Source: Devriesea agamarum (GTDB lineage: Bacteria; Actinomycetota; Actinomycetes; Actinomycetales; Dermabacteraceae). Taken from it: a stretch of 64,000 nucleotides of DNA. The stretch is from positions 1,178,001 through 1,242,000 of the forward strand of contig NZ_LN849456.1 in the NCBI RefSeq assembly GCF_900070355.1, read 5' to 3'. The notes under the pieces are model-generated. The model was not told where the DNA came from. It searched no databases and saw only the letters and a list, made by a program, of their open reading frames with translations. A program made the translations under genes and the position numbers. The stretch's first letter is position 1. The number at the start of each line of letters is the position of its first letter. Below, in pieces: positions 56,613 through 64,000 of the stretch.

Positions 56613-59186
56613 TTAGAACTTCGGCTTCCACGCATCACTGTCGAGATCTTCAGCCTCCGATAGCTCATCCTCACTGAAGTCAACTCGGCCAGCATCCGTG
56701 TTAGCCAGCAAGATGTGCTCGTCGTCCTCGTCGACATCGCGCGCGAAGAGAGGATCATCCAAGGTGTCGCCGAGATCTTCCAGATCCGGCTCAGCAATGG
56801 TGTCGGCGACCGCATACGCCATAAACACGATGGCCAACGCTAAAACAGCGATACCAATCCGCAGGTAGATGTTAGTGCCATTGGTCGCCAGCTGAATCAC
56901 AGCGGGCAACACTAAAACCGCACTGAGCGCCGAGAGCAGCACGCTCGGCACCGCCAGCCGGCCAATGCTTCCGCGCAGACCCGTCGCCAACACGGCGTTG
57001 TCCAAAGCGGCGGTATGGGCCCAGGAACCTGGGCCTCCGTAGCGGCCCGACTCCACAACCCGCAGCGACGAGGACCAGGTTGAGGCGGACGCCCCCATCC
57101 ACAGGGTGATCACCAGCATGCCAAGTGCCATACCCGCCAAGCTGTACGCCAGCGGCACAGCACCAATCCCAAAGCCGACAATCACCGGCGTAAGAAATGC
57201 TAAGACCAGCGGAACTAGAGCTGCTTTGTGGGCATCCCTGGAAAGATCATCCAGGTGAACAACTCCTGATCCGTCCTCTAGCAAGCTAACCCGAGTGTCC
57301 AATACGGCACCTGCCGCGATGCGCCGGGCCGCGTTCATCACGGCTGCCCCGGCAAACAGCGCAGCCACCAAACCGATTGCTAGCCCGGCCAAATTGCCGA
57401 GCGAGGAAATTGAGAAGTCAACAAGCAAGTGCTCTTCAAGCAACGTCTTCGCGTGCTGAGTCGCAATAACCAGAGCGCGGGCCACCAGTCCAAGGACTCC
57501 GACGACCAAGAACACCACCCCAATTCGCAGCCCTGACTGCACCTGCGTATCCGACGTGTGCGCTGCATCCCGAAGGCTATTCGAGGAGCCTTCGCGGTCA
57601 ACCAGAGCTGAAATCGTGTGGAAGGCCGCGTGCCCCGCAAGCACCAGCATTGCGCCCCCAGCTGCCAGCACCGCAAGATAGATCGCAAGGCGGTCTACGC
57701 CACCGGCCAAGACATTCAGCACAACAAATGCAACTGCCATCAAAACTGTAATAACGCCAGCGATAACTCCGCCGAGACCGAAAGCACCGAGGACCGGCAA
57801 GCTGGCGCCGGTGCGCGTGGTCCGCGCTACCTGCAAGGTGAGACCAAACCGGCGATCAGCGAGATAAGCCACCGAGAACTGAGCAATCAGGGCGATGACC
57901 GCGCCAATTACCACCGCGAGTCCAGCCACCAGATGCGGATGCAGCTGAGAGAGCGTTACCACGTCGCCAACTTCAAAGGCACCGGCAATCGCTGTACGGC
58001 GTTCGATCAGCTGGGGTATTTGCGGAAGCATCTGCTCAGCCTGCTTCCAGAGCTCACTGTAGGGCATGGGGTATCCACCGACCACGAGCTCCTTTTGACC
58101 AGCCTGAGCGAAGTGAAGCCCGGGGAACGTGGACGGCAGCCACAGCATCGTGGCCGCGACCGCGCCACCCAGTCCAAGACCCGTCGGCAACAATGAGCCG
58201 AGCCGAAGCGCGCCTCGCTCCCGACCAGGAACGCCGAGCAGAGTAAAGAACGTGGAGAGAATCGCGGTCACCATGGCAACGCCCGCTACTACGAACGGCA
58301 CCAGAACACCTTCAACGCCCATCACGCCGATTCCGGCGGCGTACCCGAGCCCTAGCACTGCGGCGGCCAGCATCACCACATCTGCACTGCGGCCCGCCCC
58401 GGCTACTACATCGGCGACCCGAACATGGGCGCTGCCTGGGTTGGAGGCACTATCCCGGGCGATCTGGTGTTCACTTGTCCCCACCAGAAGCGCCGATGAG
58501 TCAGCAGCGGTCGATGCGAACGCATCAACAGCTCGGCTGGCGACAGCGACCACCGCAGTACCTGCCGCAAAAGCGAGCAGAGCCGTCGCTGCCTGGTGAT
58601 TGAGGATCAGCACCACGATGACCGGCACCAACGAAGCCAACCCCAACGGGAACAAAACAAACGCCCCGCCGATGCGCCCGACCAAACCTGCGCGCCGCTC
58701 GACAGGAACATTTCCTGCCGAGGTCAGAACAAATGCGCCGTGACGCGAGGTCACAAATGCAATGACCACACCCGCGAGGAGCATGCCCGATCTCCAGAAC
58801 CGCTCGGGCCAGGTCCCCGCCACGAGCAGAAGCAATAGGGCGGCAGGGACGGCTACGAGCAGCGATACCGCAACCGTTGACACCCCCAGGCCGCGCACGC
58901 GAGCCACCAAAGCAGCTGTATTCCCGGCAGGGGAATCGGCAGACTCTTCGTCATCCGCCGTATCCGACGCCGACCTTGGCCCATCAGTGGGCACGTCATC
59001 AGTCTGACCGTCAGATACATCCGAATCGTCGCTGGATGTCTCCGGCAGACCAGATTCCTTAGACGATGCCCCCGCTCGTGGCAGAAGCACCAATCCGAGC
59101 ACAATCGCAACGATGGCGATGAGCCCGGTGACGATAAGCGCCCAGGCCATGCCACCACCCATGGCGTAGTGGTTAATGATGTCCAC
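56613..59186 (-). CDS. Membrane pyrophosphatase homologue lacking catalytic residues
   Basis: 857 residues from GTG 59186 (AGAGGA upstream), about 16 membrane helices. It follows the H+-pyrophosphatase layout: residues 226-239 TAADSSALLVGTSE correspond to the KAADVGADLVGKVE block, DSASNP to DDPRNP, 254-263 HVRVADVVAG to DNVGDNVGD, GHAAFHTISALVD to DAYGPIADN, SGLRIGVVF to GKGFAIGSA, and 721-745 (SWAHTAALDNAVLATGLRGS) to SEAHKAAVVGDTVGDPFKDT. Most Asp, Lys and Asn that bind pyrophosphate and magnesium are missing. Extra acidic regions occur at about 40-90 and in the last 75 residues. Likely a non-enzymatic membrane scaffold or an altered pump; in an operon with the thioredoxin-NHL gene. Confidence 0.75.
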   Translation of the reverse strand: MDIINHYAMGGGMAWALIVTGLIAIVAIVLGLVLLPRAGASSKESGLPETSSDDSDVSDGQTDDVPTDGPRSASDTADDEESADSPAGNTAALVARVRGLGVSTVAVSLLVAVPAALLLLLVAGTWPERFWRSGMLLAGVVIAFVTSRHGAFVLTSAGNVPVERRAGLVGRIGGAFVLFPLGLASLVPVIVVLILNHQAATALLAFAAGTAVVAVASRAVDAFASTAADSSALLVGTSEHQIARDSASNPGSAHVRVADVVAGAGRSADVVMLAAAVLGLGYAAGIGVMGVEGVLVPFVVAGVAMVTAILSTFFTLLGVPGRERGALRLGSLLPTGLGLGGAVAATMLWLPSTFPGLHFAQAGQKELVVGGYPMPYSELWKQAEQMLPQIPQLIERRTAIAGAFEVGDVVTLSQLHPHLVAGLAVVIGAVIALIAQFSVAYLADRRFGLTLQVARTTRTGASLPVLGAFGLGGVIAGVITVLMAVAFVVLNVLAGGVDRLAIYLAVLAAGGAMLVLAGHAAFHTISALVDREGSSNSLRDAAHTSDTQVQSGLRIGVVFLVVGVLGLVARALVIATQHAKTLLEEHLLVDFSISSLGNLAGLAIGLVAALFAGAAVMNAARRIAAGAVLDTRVSLLEDGSGVVHLDDLSRDAHKAALVPLVLAFLTPVIVGFGIGAVPLAYSLAGMALGMLVITLWMGASASTWSSSLRVVESGRYGGPGSWAHTAALDNAVLATGLRGSIGRLAVPSVLLSALSAVLVLPAVIQLATNGTNIYLRIGIAVLALAIVFMAYAVADTIAEPDLEDLGDTLDDPLFARDVDEDDEHILLANTDAGRVDFSEDELSEAEDLDSDAWKPKF

Positions 59187-59245
59187 TCTGTTCCTCTCGC
59201 TTCGCGTATCCCCGCGCCGAGCACGGGTAAGGGGACCGCCGCAGT

Positions 59246-61138
59246 TTATCCGTTGAGTGCCAGGTCTAAGCTGTGTTCGCCGTCATCGGTGACAATGACG
59301 GGCACCCCCCAGTCTTGCTGGTGCATATGACATGCGGGAAACTCTGCGGCTTCATCGTCGTCACACGAGGCCGCGCGGGCAGCAATATGCAAGACCCCCT
59401 CACCCACGTCCGGGTTAATGGTGAGCACCCGGCTCAGCTCGCTGTCCGTTCCAGATCCCGACAGCAGCAGCTCCGACGGGGTCGATGAGACTTGCAGCTG
59501 GGTCGACGGGCCAGACGAAGTATCCAGCTTGTGCCCCGGTGGAGTCGAAAAAATGACCCGAAGATTGAAGTGACCAGGAGAAATGGCGGTGACGGGGCGT
59601 TGCGTCGTCAAGGCGCCAGTATCGATGGTGCGTCGGGCAGCACCGGCCAGCGAGACAAAAGTCAGGCGGTGAGCAGCCGATTCCACCACTAAAAGCTGTT
59701 CGTCTCCGTCGACGGGCTCCACCGCAACCGCGTCCGAAGGCTCCGCCAAATCGGTAGCAACCGTCTCAACCATCTGTGTAACGGGATCGAATAGCCGAAT
59801 AGCGCCGTTATAGGTGTCGGACATAGCGATCTGACCGGATGGCAGACACGTGACACCGAGCGGATGCTGAAGCAAGGCATCCTGCGCAGGACCGTCCACA
59901 TGTCCGAAATCAAACAGACCCACACCGATCGCAGTGGCAACCGTGAGACTGTTCACGTCCAGGCACCTCAGCGCGGATGACTCCGCATCTGCGAACCACA
60001 GCTGACCGTTGCCGTCCTCATCAACCCCGCTCGTCTGCGCCCACCAGGAGGTTGCGGCCGGGCCATCCACCAGCCCCTCATGGGTGGTTCCAGCAAGCAC
60101 CCGCAACCGACCCTGGAGCGGGTCAAACGCCCAGATCTGATGGTTGCCCGCCATGGTGACCACAACTTCCCCGAGAACCGCAGAAAAATGCACGTCGTAC
60201 GGGGTGGACAGGGGACATTCCAAAGGATCACTATCTGCCGCAGGCCAGGAATCCGCCTGCGTCCGCTGCCGTCCAGTACCCGCCACCGTACGAACCTCGG
60301 TTTCCACGCGCGGACGCAGTAGTCGGTTATAACCAAACGTCACACCGCGAAGACGATGGCCCGCAGCATCGGCCACCACCACGTCATAACCGCACTCCTG
60401 GGCGATCTCCTGCGGAAGAACCGCCAGACCAATCGGTTCGTCGAACTGGGCGAGCTCAGCCTGTCCGTCGGCGTGGCCACGTACCCCGGACCCCACCGTT
60501 TCCATCACGGTAGCGGCGTCGTGGTCGAAAATGACTAGACGATGATGACCGGTATCCGAGACTAAGAACCGTCCATCGGGAAGCCGAAGGGCTTTAGACG
60601 GGAATCGAAGCGTTCCCGAGATCTCCTCGGCGGGCAGCGCAGGTGGCTCTCCCCTGCTCAAGGTACCGCGCTGCTCATGATCAGAGACGAGCTTGTCGAT
60701 CAGCGCGTCAAGATCCTCCCCGTGCCCCTCACCACTCATTGTGCGCACGATGTACCCCTCAGGGTCGGTCACCACCAGAGTTGGCCAGGCCTTCACTCCG
60801 TATGCGGACCAAGTCGCAAGCTCCGGGTCATCCAGCACCGGGTGGGTCACGTTGTACCGGGCGATATTCTTAATCAGAGCGCCCTGATCAGCCTCATGAG
60901 TGAACTTCGGCGAATGCACGCCGATCACGACCAGTTCCTCGGACCATTTCTCTTCGAGGGGGCGCAGCTCGTCGAGAACGTGCAAACAGTTGACGCAGCA
61001 AAAGGTCCAGAAATCAAGCACGACGACCTTGCCGCGCAGCTCTTCTAGACCGAGCTCACGACCACCAGTGTTTAGCCACGACCTGCCCGTCAGCTCACTC
61101 GCTCGGACCCGGGACGTGAACGCTGTATCTTCGCTCAT
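59246..61138 (-). CDS. NHLRC2-like thioredoxin/beta-propeller protein
   Basis: 630 residues. The thioredoxin-like domain (residues about 20-165) has the redox motif WTFCCVNCLHVLDEL, as in TlpA and NHLRC2. The rest is a six-bladed NHL-type propeller with repeats such as LPDGRFLVSDTGHHRLVIF and GQIAMSDTYNGAIRLFD. There is no signal peptide, so it should act in the cytosol. ATG 61138 is chosen; GTG 61153 is possible. The pyrophosphatase homologue starts 59 bp downstream in the same direction. Confidence 0.9.
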   Translation of the reverse strand: MSEDTAFTSRVRASELTGRSWLNTGGRELGLEELRGKVVVLDFWTFCCVNCLHVLDELRPLEEKWSEELVVIGVHSPKFTHEADQGALIKNIARYNVTHPVLDDPELATWSAYGVKAWPTLVVTDPEGYIVRTMSGEGHGEDLDALIDKLVSDHEQRGTLSRGEPPALPAEEISGTLRFPSKALRLPDGRFLVSDTGHHRLVIFDHDAATVMETVGSGVRGHADGQAELAQFDEPIGLAVLPQEIAQECGYDVVVADAAGHRLRGVTFGYNRLLRPRVETEVRTVAGTGRQRTQADSWPAADSDPLECPLSTPYDVHFSAVLGEVVVTMAGNHQIWAFDPLQGRLRVLAGTTHEGLVDGPAATSWWAQTSGVDEDGNGQLWFADAESSALRCLDVNSLTVATAIGVGLFDFGHVDGPAQDALLQHPLGVTCLPSGQIAMSDTYNGAIRLFDPVTQMVETVATDLAEPSDAVAVEPVDGDEQLLVVESAAHRLTFVSLAGAARRTIDTGALTTQRPVTAISPGHFNLRVIFSTPPGHKLDTSSGPSTQLQVSSTPSELLLSGSGTDSELSRVLTINPDVGEGVLHIAARAASCDDDEAAEFPACHMHQQDWGVPVIVTDDGEHSLDLALNG

Positions 61139-61324
61139 GCCCCCAGTGAACACGTAACCGGGCCGAGAACGCCACCGGGGCTATCCCCTGACAGCCATCT
61201 AAGTAACCAATAAGTCACCTGTTGACCTGGGAAAACAACCAGTTGATAGAAAATAGTCACGCACCTGAAAAATCATGACTCACGCCCGCAAGCTTCGTCT
61301 GAGTTCCGCAGCTGGGCCTCACCC

Positions 61325-61996
61325 TCACCAGAACGAAATCCACTCCAGCAGGTCGGGATCCGACAGGGACGAGATCGTCAGGTCAGCCTGCGGACATTGG
61401 GTGTCATGCGATGGCACCGCGATGAGCCGCAAACCAGCGCGACGGGCCGCCAGCGCCCCAAGCTCAGAATCCTCAAAAGCGAGAGTGTCCTTGGGGAAGG
61501 CTCCGCACGCAGCCGCACCGGCGAGATACATATCCGGGGCAGGTTTGGGATTTTCCACCGTATCGGAGGACTCAAGCGCCGTCATGTGCCGGATCAGACC
61601 GGTGCGGGTGAGCTTATCCTCCAACGCCTCGTGCCAAGAGTTTGACGCCACAGCCACGGGGACCCGGGCGGCTGCAGCCTCGACTACCTCCCGCGCACCG
61701 GGCAGAACCCGTAAGTCTCGTGCGAGCGCCGCTTTAAACTCAGCTTCTAGCTCCTCATGGACCCGCTCGACGGGTTGCTGAGCGGCCCGGGCGATGATTG
61801 CCACGGATGTTTCCAGTGCGGTGCCGACAATTGTTTTGTACTCCTCCGGGGACAGTTCAGCTCCGTAGCGGGCTAGGACTGTCTTCTGGGTGTGATTCCA
61901 CACGGATTCGGTGTCGAGGAGCAGGCCATCGCAGTCGAAAACTACAGCTTTCGGCGTCCATTCTCCGAAGGTCTGGGCGAACCGATTGACGGTCAT
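61325..61996 (-). CDS. HAD phosphatase, beta-phosphoglucomutase-like, copy 1
   Basis: 223 residues. Motif I FDCDGLLLDTESVW, motif II VAVASNSWHE, motif III/IV KPAPDMYL and AFEDSELGALAA. Likely sugar-phosphate or other phosphate-ester hydrolase. ATG 61996 has AGGAG six bases upstream and is preferred to the longer start at 62026. Paralogue of the upstream gene. Confidence 0.9.
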   Translation of the reverse strand: MTVNRFAQTFGEWTPKAVVFDCDGLLLDTESVWNHTQKTVLARYGAELSPEEYKTIVGTALETSVAIIARAAQQPVERVHEELEAEFKAALARDLRVLPGAREVVEAAAARVPVAVASNSWHEALEDKLTRTGLIRHMTALESSDTVENPKPAPDMYLAGAAACGAFPKDTLAFEDSELGALAARRAGLRLIAVPSHDTQCPQADLTISSLSDPDLLEWISFW

Positions 61997-62045
61997 GCAA
62001 TTCTCCTGAGGGGCAGGTTGTGACATCTTCTAGGAGGTCTAGGGG

Positions 62046-62762
62046 CTACCACGCGGAAATCCAGGCGAGCAGGCCGGGATCGTCTAATAATCGCAACGAG
62101 ATATCGACGTCCGGCATCTCACCCGGTCCGGATGGGACAGCGAGCACCCGCAAGCCCGCCGCCCGAGCCGATTGCACCCCGGTCCGAGAATCTTCCATCG
62201 CCAACGCGTGGGCGGGTCTGACGCCCAATCGAGTGGCCGCTTGCGTATACATATCGGGCGCCGGCTTCGGCGCATCCACATCGTCGACCGAAATAATGTG
62301 CTGCGGCACGTCGGCGATCCCCGCAGTCTCTAGCTTGTGGCGCAAAAACTCTCCCGGCGTGTTGGACGCAATCGCAACCGGCACCCGTTCAGCTGCCGCA
62401 TGCAGAACGGACTGGGCACCCGGTAGCAGGCACAGCTTCTGCTCAACGTCTTGTAGATGACGGGTAAAAAGTTTGGTCGCGACTTCAGCGGCGGGAATAT
62501 GCACCAGCTCAGCCACGGTGGCAACCACCCGGTCGGCACTCGCACCCACCAGGGATGCCGCGCAATCTGCCGGGAGTTCAACGCCCGTCTCAGCCATAAA
62601 TTCCGTGTAGGTCTCGACCCAGACCTGCTCGGTGTTCAGAAGTAGACCATCACAGTCAAAGACCACCGCTTCGGGGGTCCAGGTGCCGAAGGCGGTGAGC
62701 AGCCGTTGATGCAGAGGGGGCGAGTCAGAGGTGGACGAGGATAAGGCGTTCACACCCGACAC
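62046..62762 (-). CDS. HAD phosphatase, beta-phosphoglucomutase-like, copy 2
   Basis: 238 residues. Motif I FDCDGLLLNTEQVW, motif II VAIASNTPGEFL, motif IV ALAMEDSRTGVQSA. It shares the preceding W-T-P-x-A-V-V segment with the downstream copy, so the two are tandem duplicates that have diverged. Substrate unknown. Confidence 0.9.
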   Translation of the reverse strand: MSGVNALSSSTSDSPPLHQRLLTAFGTWTPEAVVFDCDGLLLNTEQVWVETYTEFMAETGVELPADCAASLVGASADRVVATVAELVHIPAAEVATKLFTRHLQDVEQKLCLLPGAQSVLHAAAERVPVAIASNTPGEFLRHKLETAGIADVPQHIISVDDVDAPKPAPDMYTQAATRLGVRPAHALAMEDSRTGVQSARAAGLRVLAVPSGPGEMPDVDISLRLLDDPGLLAWISAW

Positions 62763-63156
62763 TCTACGGGCTCATCCAGGCTCGTCCGGGAGAGTGCAAC
62801 CCACCGCTTGGCACAGGCGATCACCAAAAGTTCTAAGGACACCCCTCAAACAGCTCAGGGATCAGCAAATGCACGCCTCAGCACACGCCCTCATGTAAGT
62901 AAATACACTCCCCGACTCAGCGGCGATGCGAATCGGCAATCTGGTGACGGGTCGGCAGCCTGAACATCGCGCCAGGCTGCCGACCCTTATATCCCTTCCC
63001 CCGAAGGGTCTAATCTAGACTAGCGACATTTATTACCTTTTCTGCTCGATAGCACACATCTGGGCCGAGATTTACATCACAGCCACCCGGTTGGCATGCA
63101 GAGAACCCGCCGGGACTTACTTCCCTTTACTCAGGTCGACAAGGCAGAATCAGCCC
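62763..63156 (+). promoter_or_regulatory. Divergent promoter region with strong hairpin before ldh
   Basis: A perfect 14-bp stem GGGTCGGCAGCCTG/CAGGCTGCCGACCC (62949-62962 with 62973-62986) lies 170 bp before ldh, between divergent genes. It could attenuate ldh transcription or end a short unannotated RNA. No other gene is visible in the 394 bp. Confidence 0.5.
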
Positions 63157-64000
63157 ATGCAGATCACACCCGAGAAGTCCACCAAACTTGCCGTCATCGG
63201 AGCCGGGTCCGTGGGCTCATCTCTCGCCTACGCCTCGCTCATCCGCGGCGCCGCCAGAACTGTCGCCCTCTATGACCTCAACACCGCCAAAGTGAACGCT
63301 GAAGTGCTGGACCTCGCCCACGGCACCCAGTTCATGTCAGGATCCCGCGTCATTGGCGGCGATGACATCGAGTGCGTACACGATGCGGATGTCGTCGTCA
63401 TTACCGCCGGAGCGCGCCAAAAGCCCGGCCAATCTCGCCTAGACCTCGCCGGGGCCAACGTCGCCATCCTGCGTTCACTCATGCCGCAACTGCTTGAACA
63501 AGCCCCCGACGCGATCTACGTACTGGTGACCAACCCGTGCGACGTGCTCACAGCCGCAGCGGTCAAGATCTCCGGACTGCCCCCGTCACGGGTGATGTCC
63601 TCTGGCACCGTGCTAGACAGCTCCCGATTGCGCTGGCTGATCGGCACCCGCATTGGCGTCGCCCCGTCCAGCGTGCACGCGATGATCGTCGGCGAACACG
63701 GAGACAGCGAATTCGGGCTCTGGTCCTCGGCATCCATCGGGCAGGTTCCCTTGACCCAGTGGACCGATGAAAACGGCGAGCAGGTCTTCACGCCCGAGGC
63801 CTTGGAAGAACTCGGGCACAAAGTCTCGGGCGCCGCCTACCGCGTTATCGAAGGAAAGGGCGCTACTAACTACGCCATCGGCGTCACCGGAACCCGGATC
63901 GTACAGGCAATTCTCGGTGATCAGCACGCGGTGCTTCCGGTGTCGACCGTGCTCGATGACTACCACGGCGTCAGCGGCGTCGCGATGAGCGTTCCCTCCA
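63157..64000 (+). CDS. ldh: L-lactate dehydrogenase (3' end outside window)
   Basis: 281 residues are visible without a stop; the family is about 315. Reduces pyruvate to lactate with NADH. NAD-binding loop [13 protein letters not shown], pyruvate-specific [22 protein letters not shown], and the catalytic histidine in [14 protein letters not shown] 63157 matches the family start; the ribosome site is weak. Confidence 0.95.
   Translation, partial: MQITPEKSTKLAVIGAGSVGSSLAYASLIRGAARTVALYDLNTAKVNAEVLDLAHGTQFMSGSRVIGGDDIECVHDADVVVITAGARQKPGQSRLDLAGANVAILRSLMPQLLEQAPDAIYVLVTNPCDVLTAAAVKISGLPPSRVMSSGTVLDSSRLRWLIGTRIGVAPSSVHAMIVGEHGDSEFGLWSSASIGQVPLTQWTDENGEQVFTPEALEELGHKVSGAAYRVIEGKGATNYAIGVTGTRIVQAILGDQHAVLPVSTVLDDYHGVSGVAMSVPS

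Overview
The window is a chromosomal segment of a high-GC Gram-positive bacterium (Actinomycetota, probably Micrococcales; a skin- or host-associated Dermabacteraceae-like organism is a guess). The grounds are moderately high GC in the core genes, frequent GTG/TTG starts, an A/B-fused Mrp antiporter, an LppM-family lipoprotein, a dCTP deaminase with the conserved Dcd core motifs and Streptomyces-like regulators. Two long stretches are AT-rich and apparently gene-free (about 11.2-12.2 kb and 36.1-38.4 kb), and both lie beside tRNA genes.

Layout. 0-4 kb: 3' end of a ROK glucokinase, a luciferase-like flavin oxidoreductase, and a Fur-family regulator followed by catalase (peroxide defence). 4.3-11.2 kb: an exported-protein region with a small secreted peptide, a histidine kinase/response regulator pair, a streptogrisin-like serine protease, a Tat-exported hydrophobic protein, and a secreted Ala/Gly-rich protein whose stop overlaps a two-helix membrane protein. 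12-23 kb: tRNA-Thr, an exported S33 peptidase, an ABC transporter divergent from its two-component system, tRNA-Glu, a thiostrepton-resistance-type rRNA methyltransferase, an Endo H-like glycosidase, tRNA-Asp, tRNA-Phe and an acyltransferase. 23-32 kb: formate-tetrahydrofolate ligase and a six-gene Mrp cation/proton antiporter operon in which every junction overlaps by 4 bp. 32-36 kb: MFS transporter, unknown protein, dcd and tRNA-Gly.

36-51 kb is accessory. It holds the AT-rich stretch, a second secreted hydrophobic protein with an overlapping but frameshifted two-helix partner, an ABC-F resistance protein behind a leader peptide and RBS-sequestering hairpin, an LppM-like lipoprotein next to a 7-bp repeat array, a split-permease ABC exporter, a membrane-anchored EEP-family protein, a PaaX-like regulator with a broken GNAT gene, an exported hydrolase, and two copies of a tiny two-helix membrane gene flanking this block, one beside a ClbS/DfsB-like protein. 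51-64 kb is mostly housekeeping: a lipoprotein, a CUT1 sugar ABC importer with paired operator-like sites and a divergent TetR gene, an operon of an NHLRC2-like thioredoxin and a membrane pyrophosphatase homologue that has lost its catalytic acidic and lysine residues, two tandem HAD phosphatases, and the start of L-lactate dehydrogenase, which runs off the end.

The most unusual items are the catalytically dead-looking pyrophosphatase homologue (56.6-59.2 kb), the ABC-F attenuation leader (41.3-41.4 kb), and the two loci pairing a secreted hydrophobic protein with an overlapping two-helix membrane gene (10.4-11.2 kb and 38.5-39.3 kb), which look like antagonism/immunity pairs. All functional statements are inferences from motifs and context; no database search was run.
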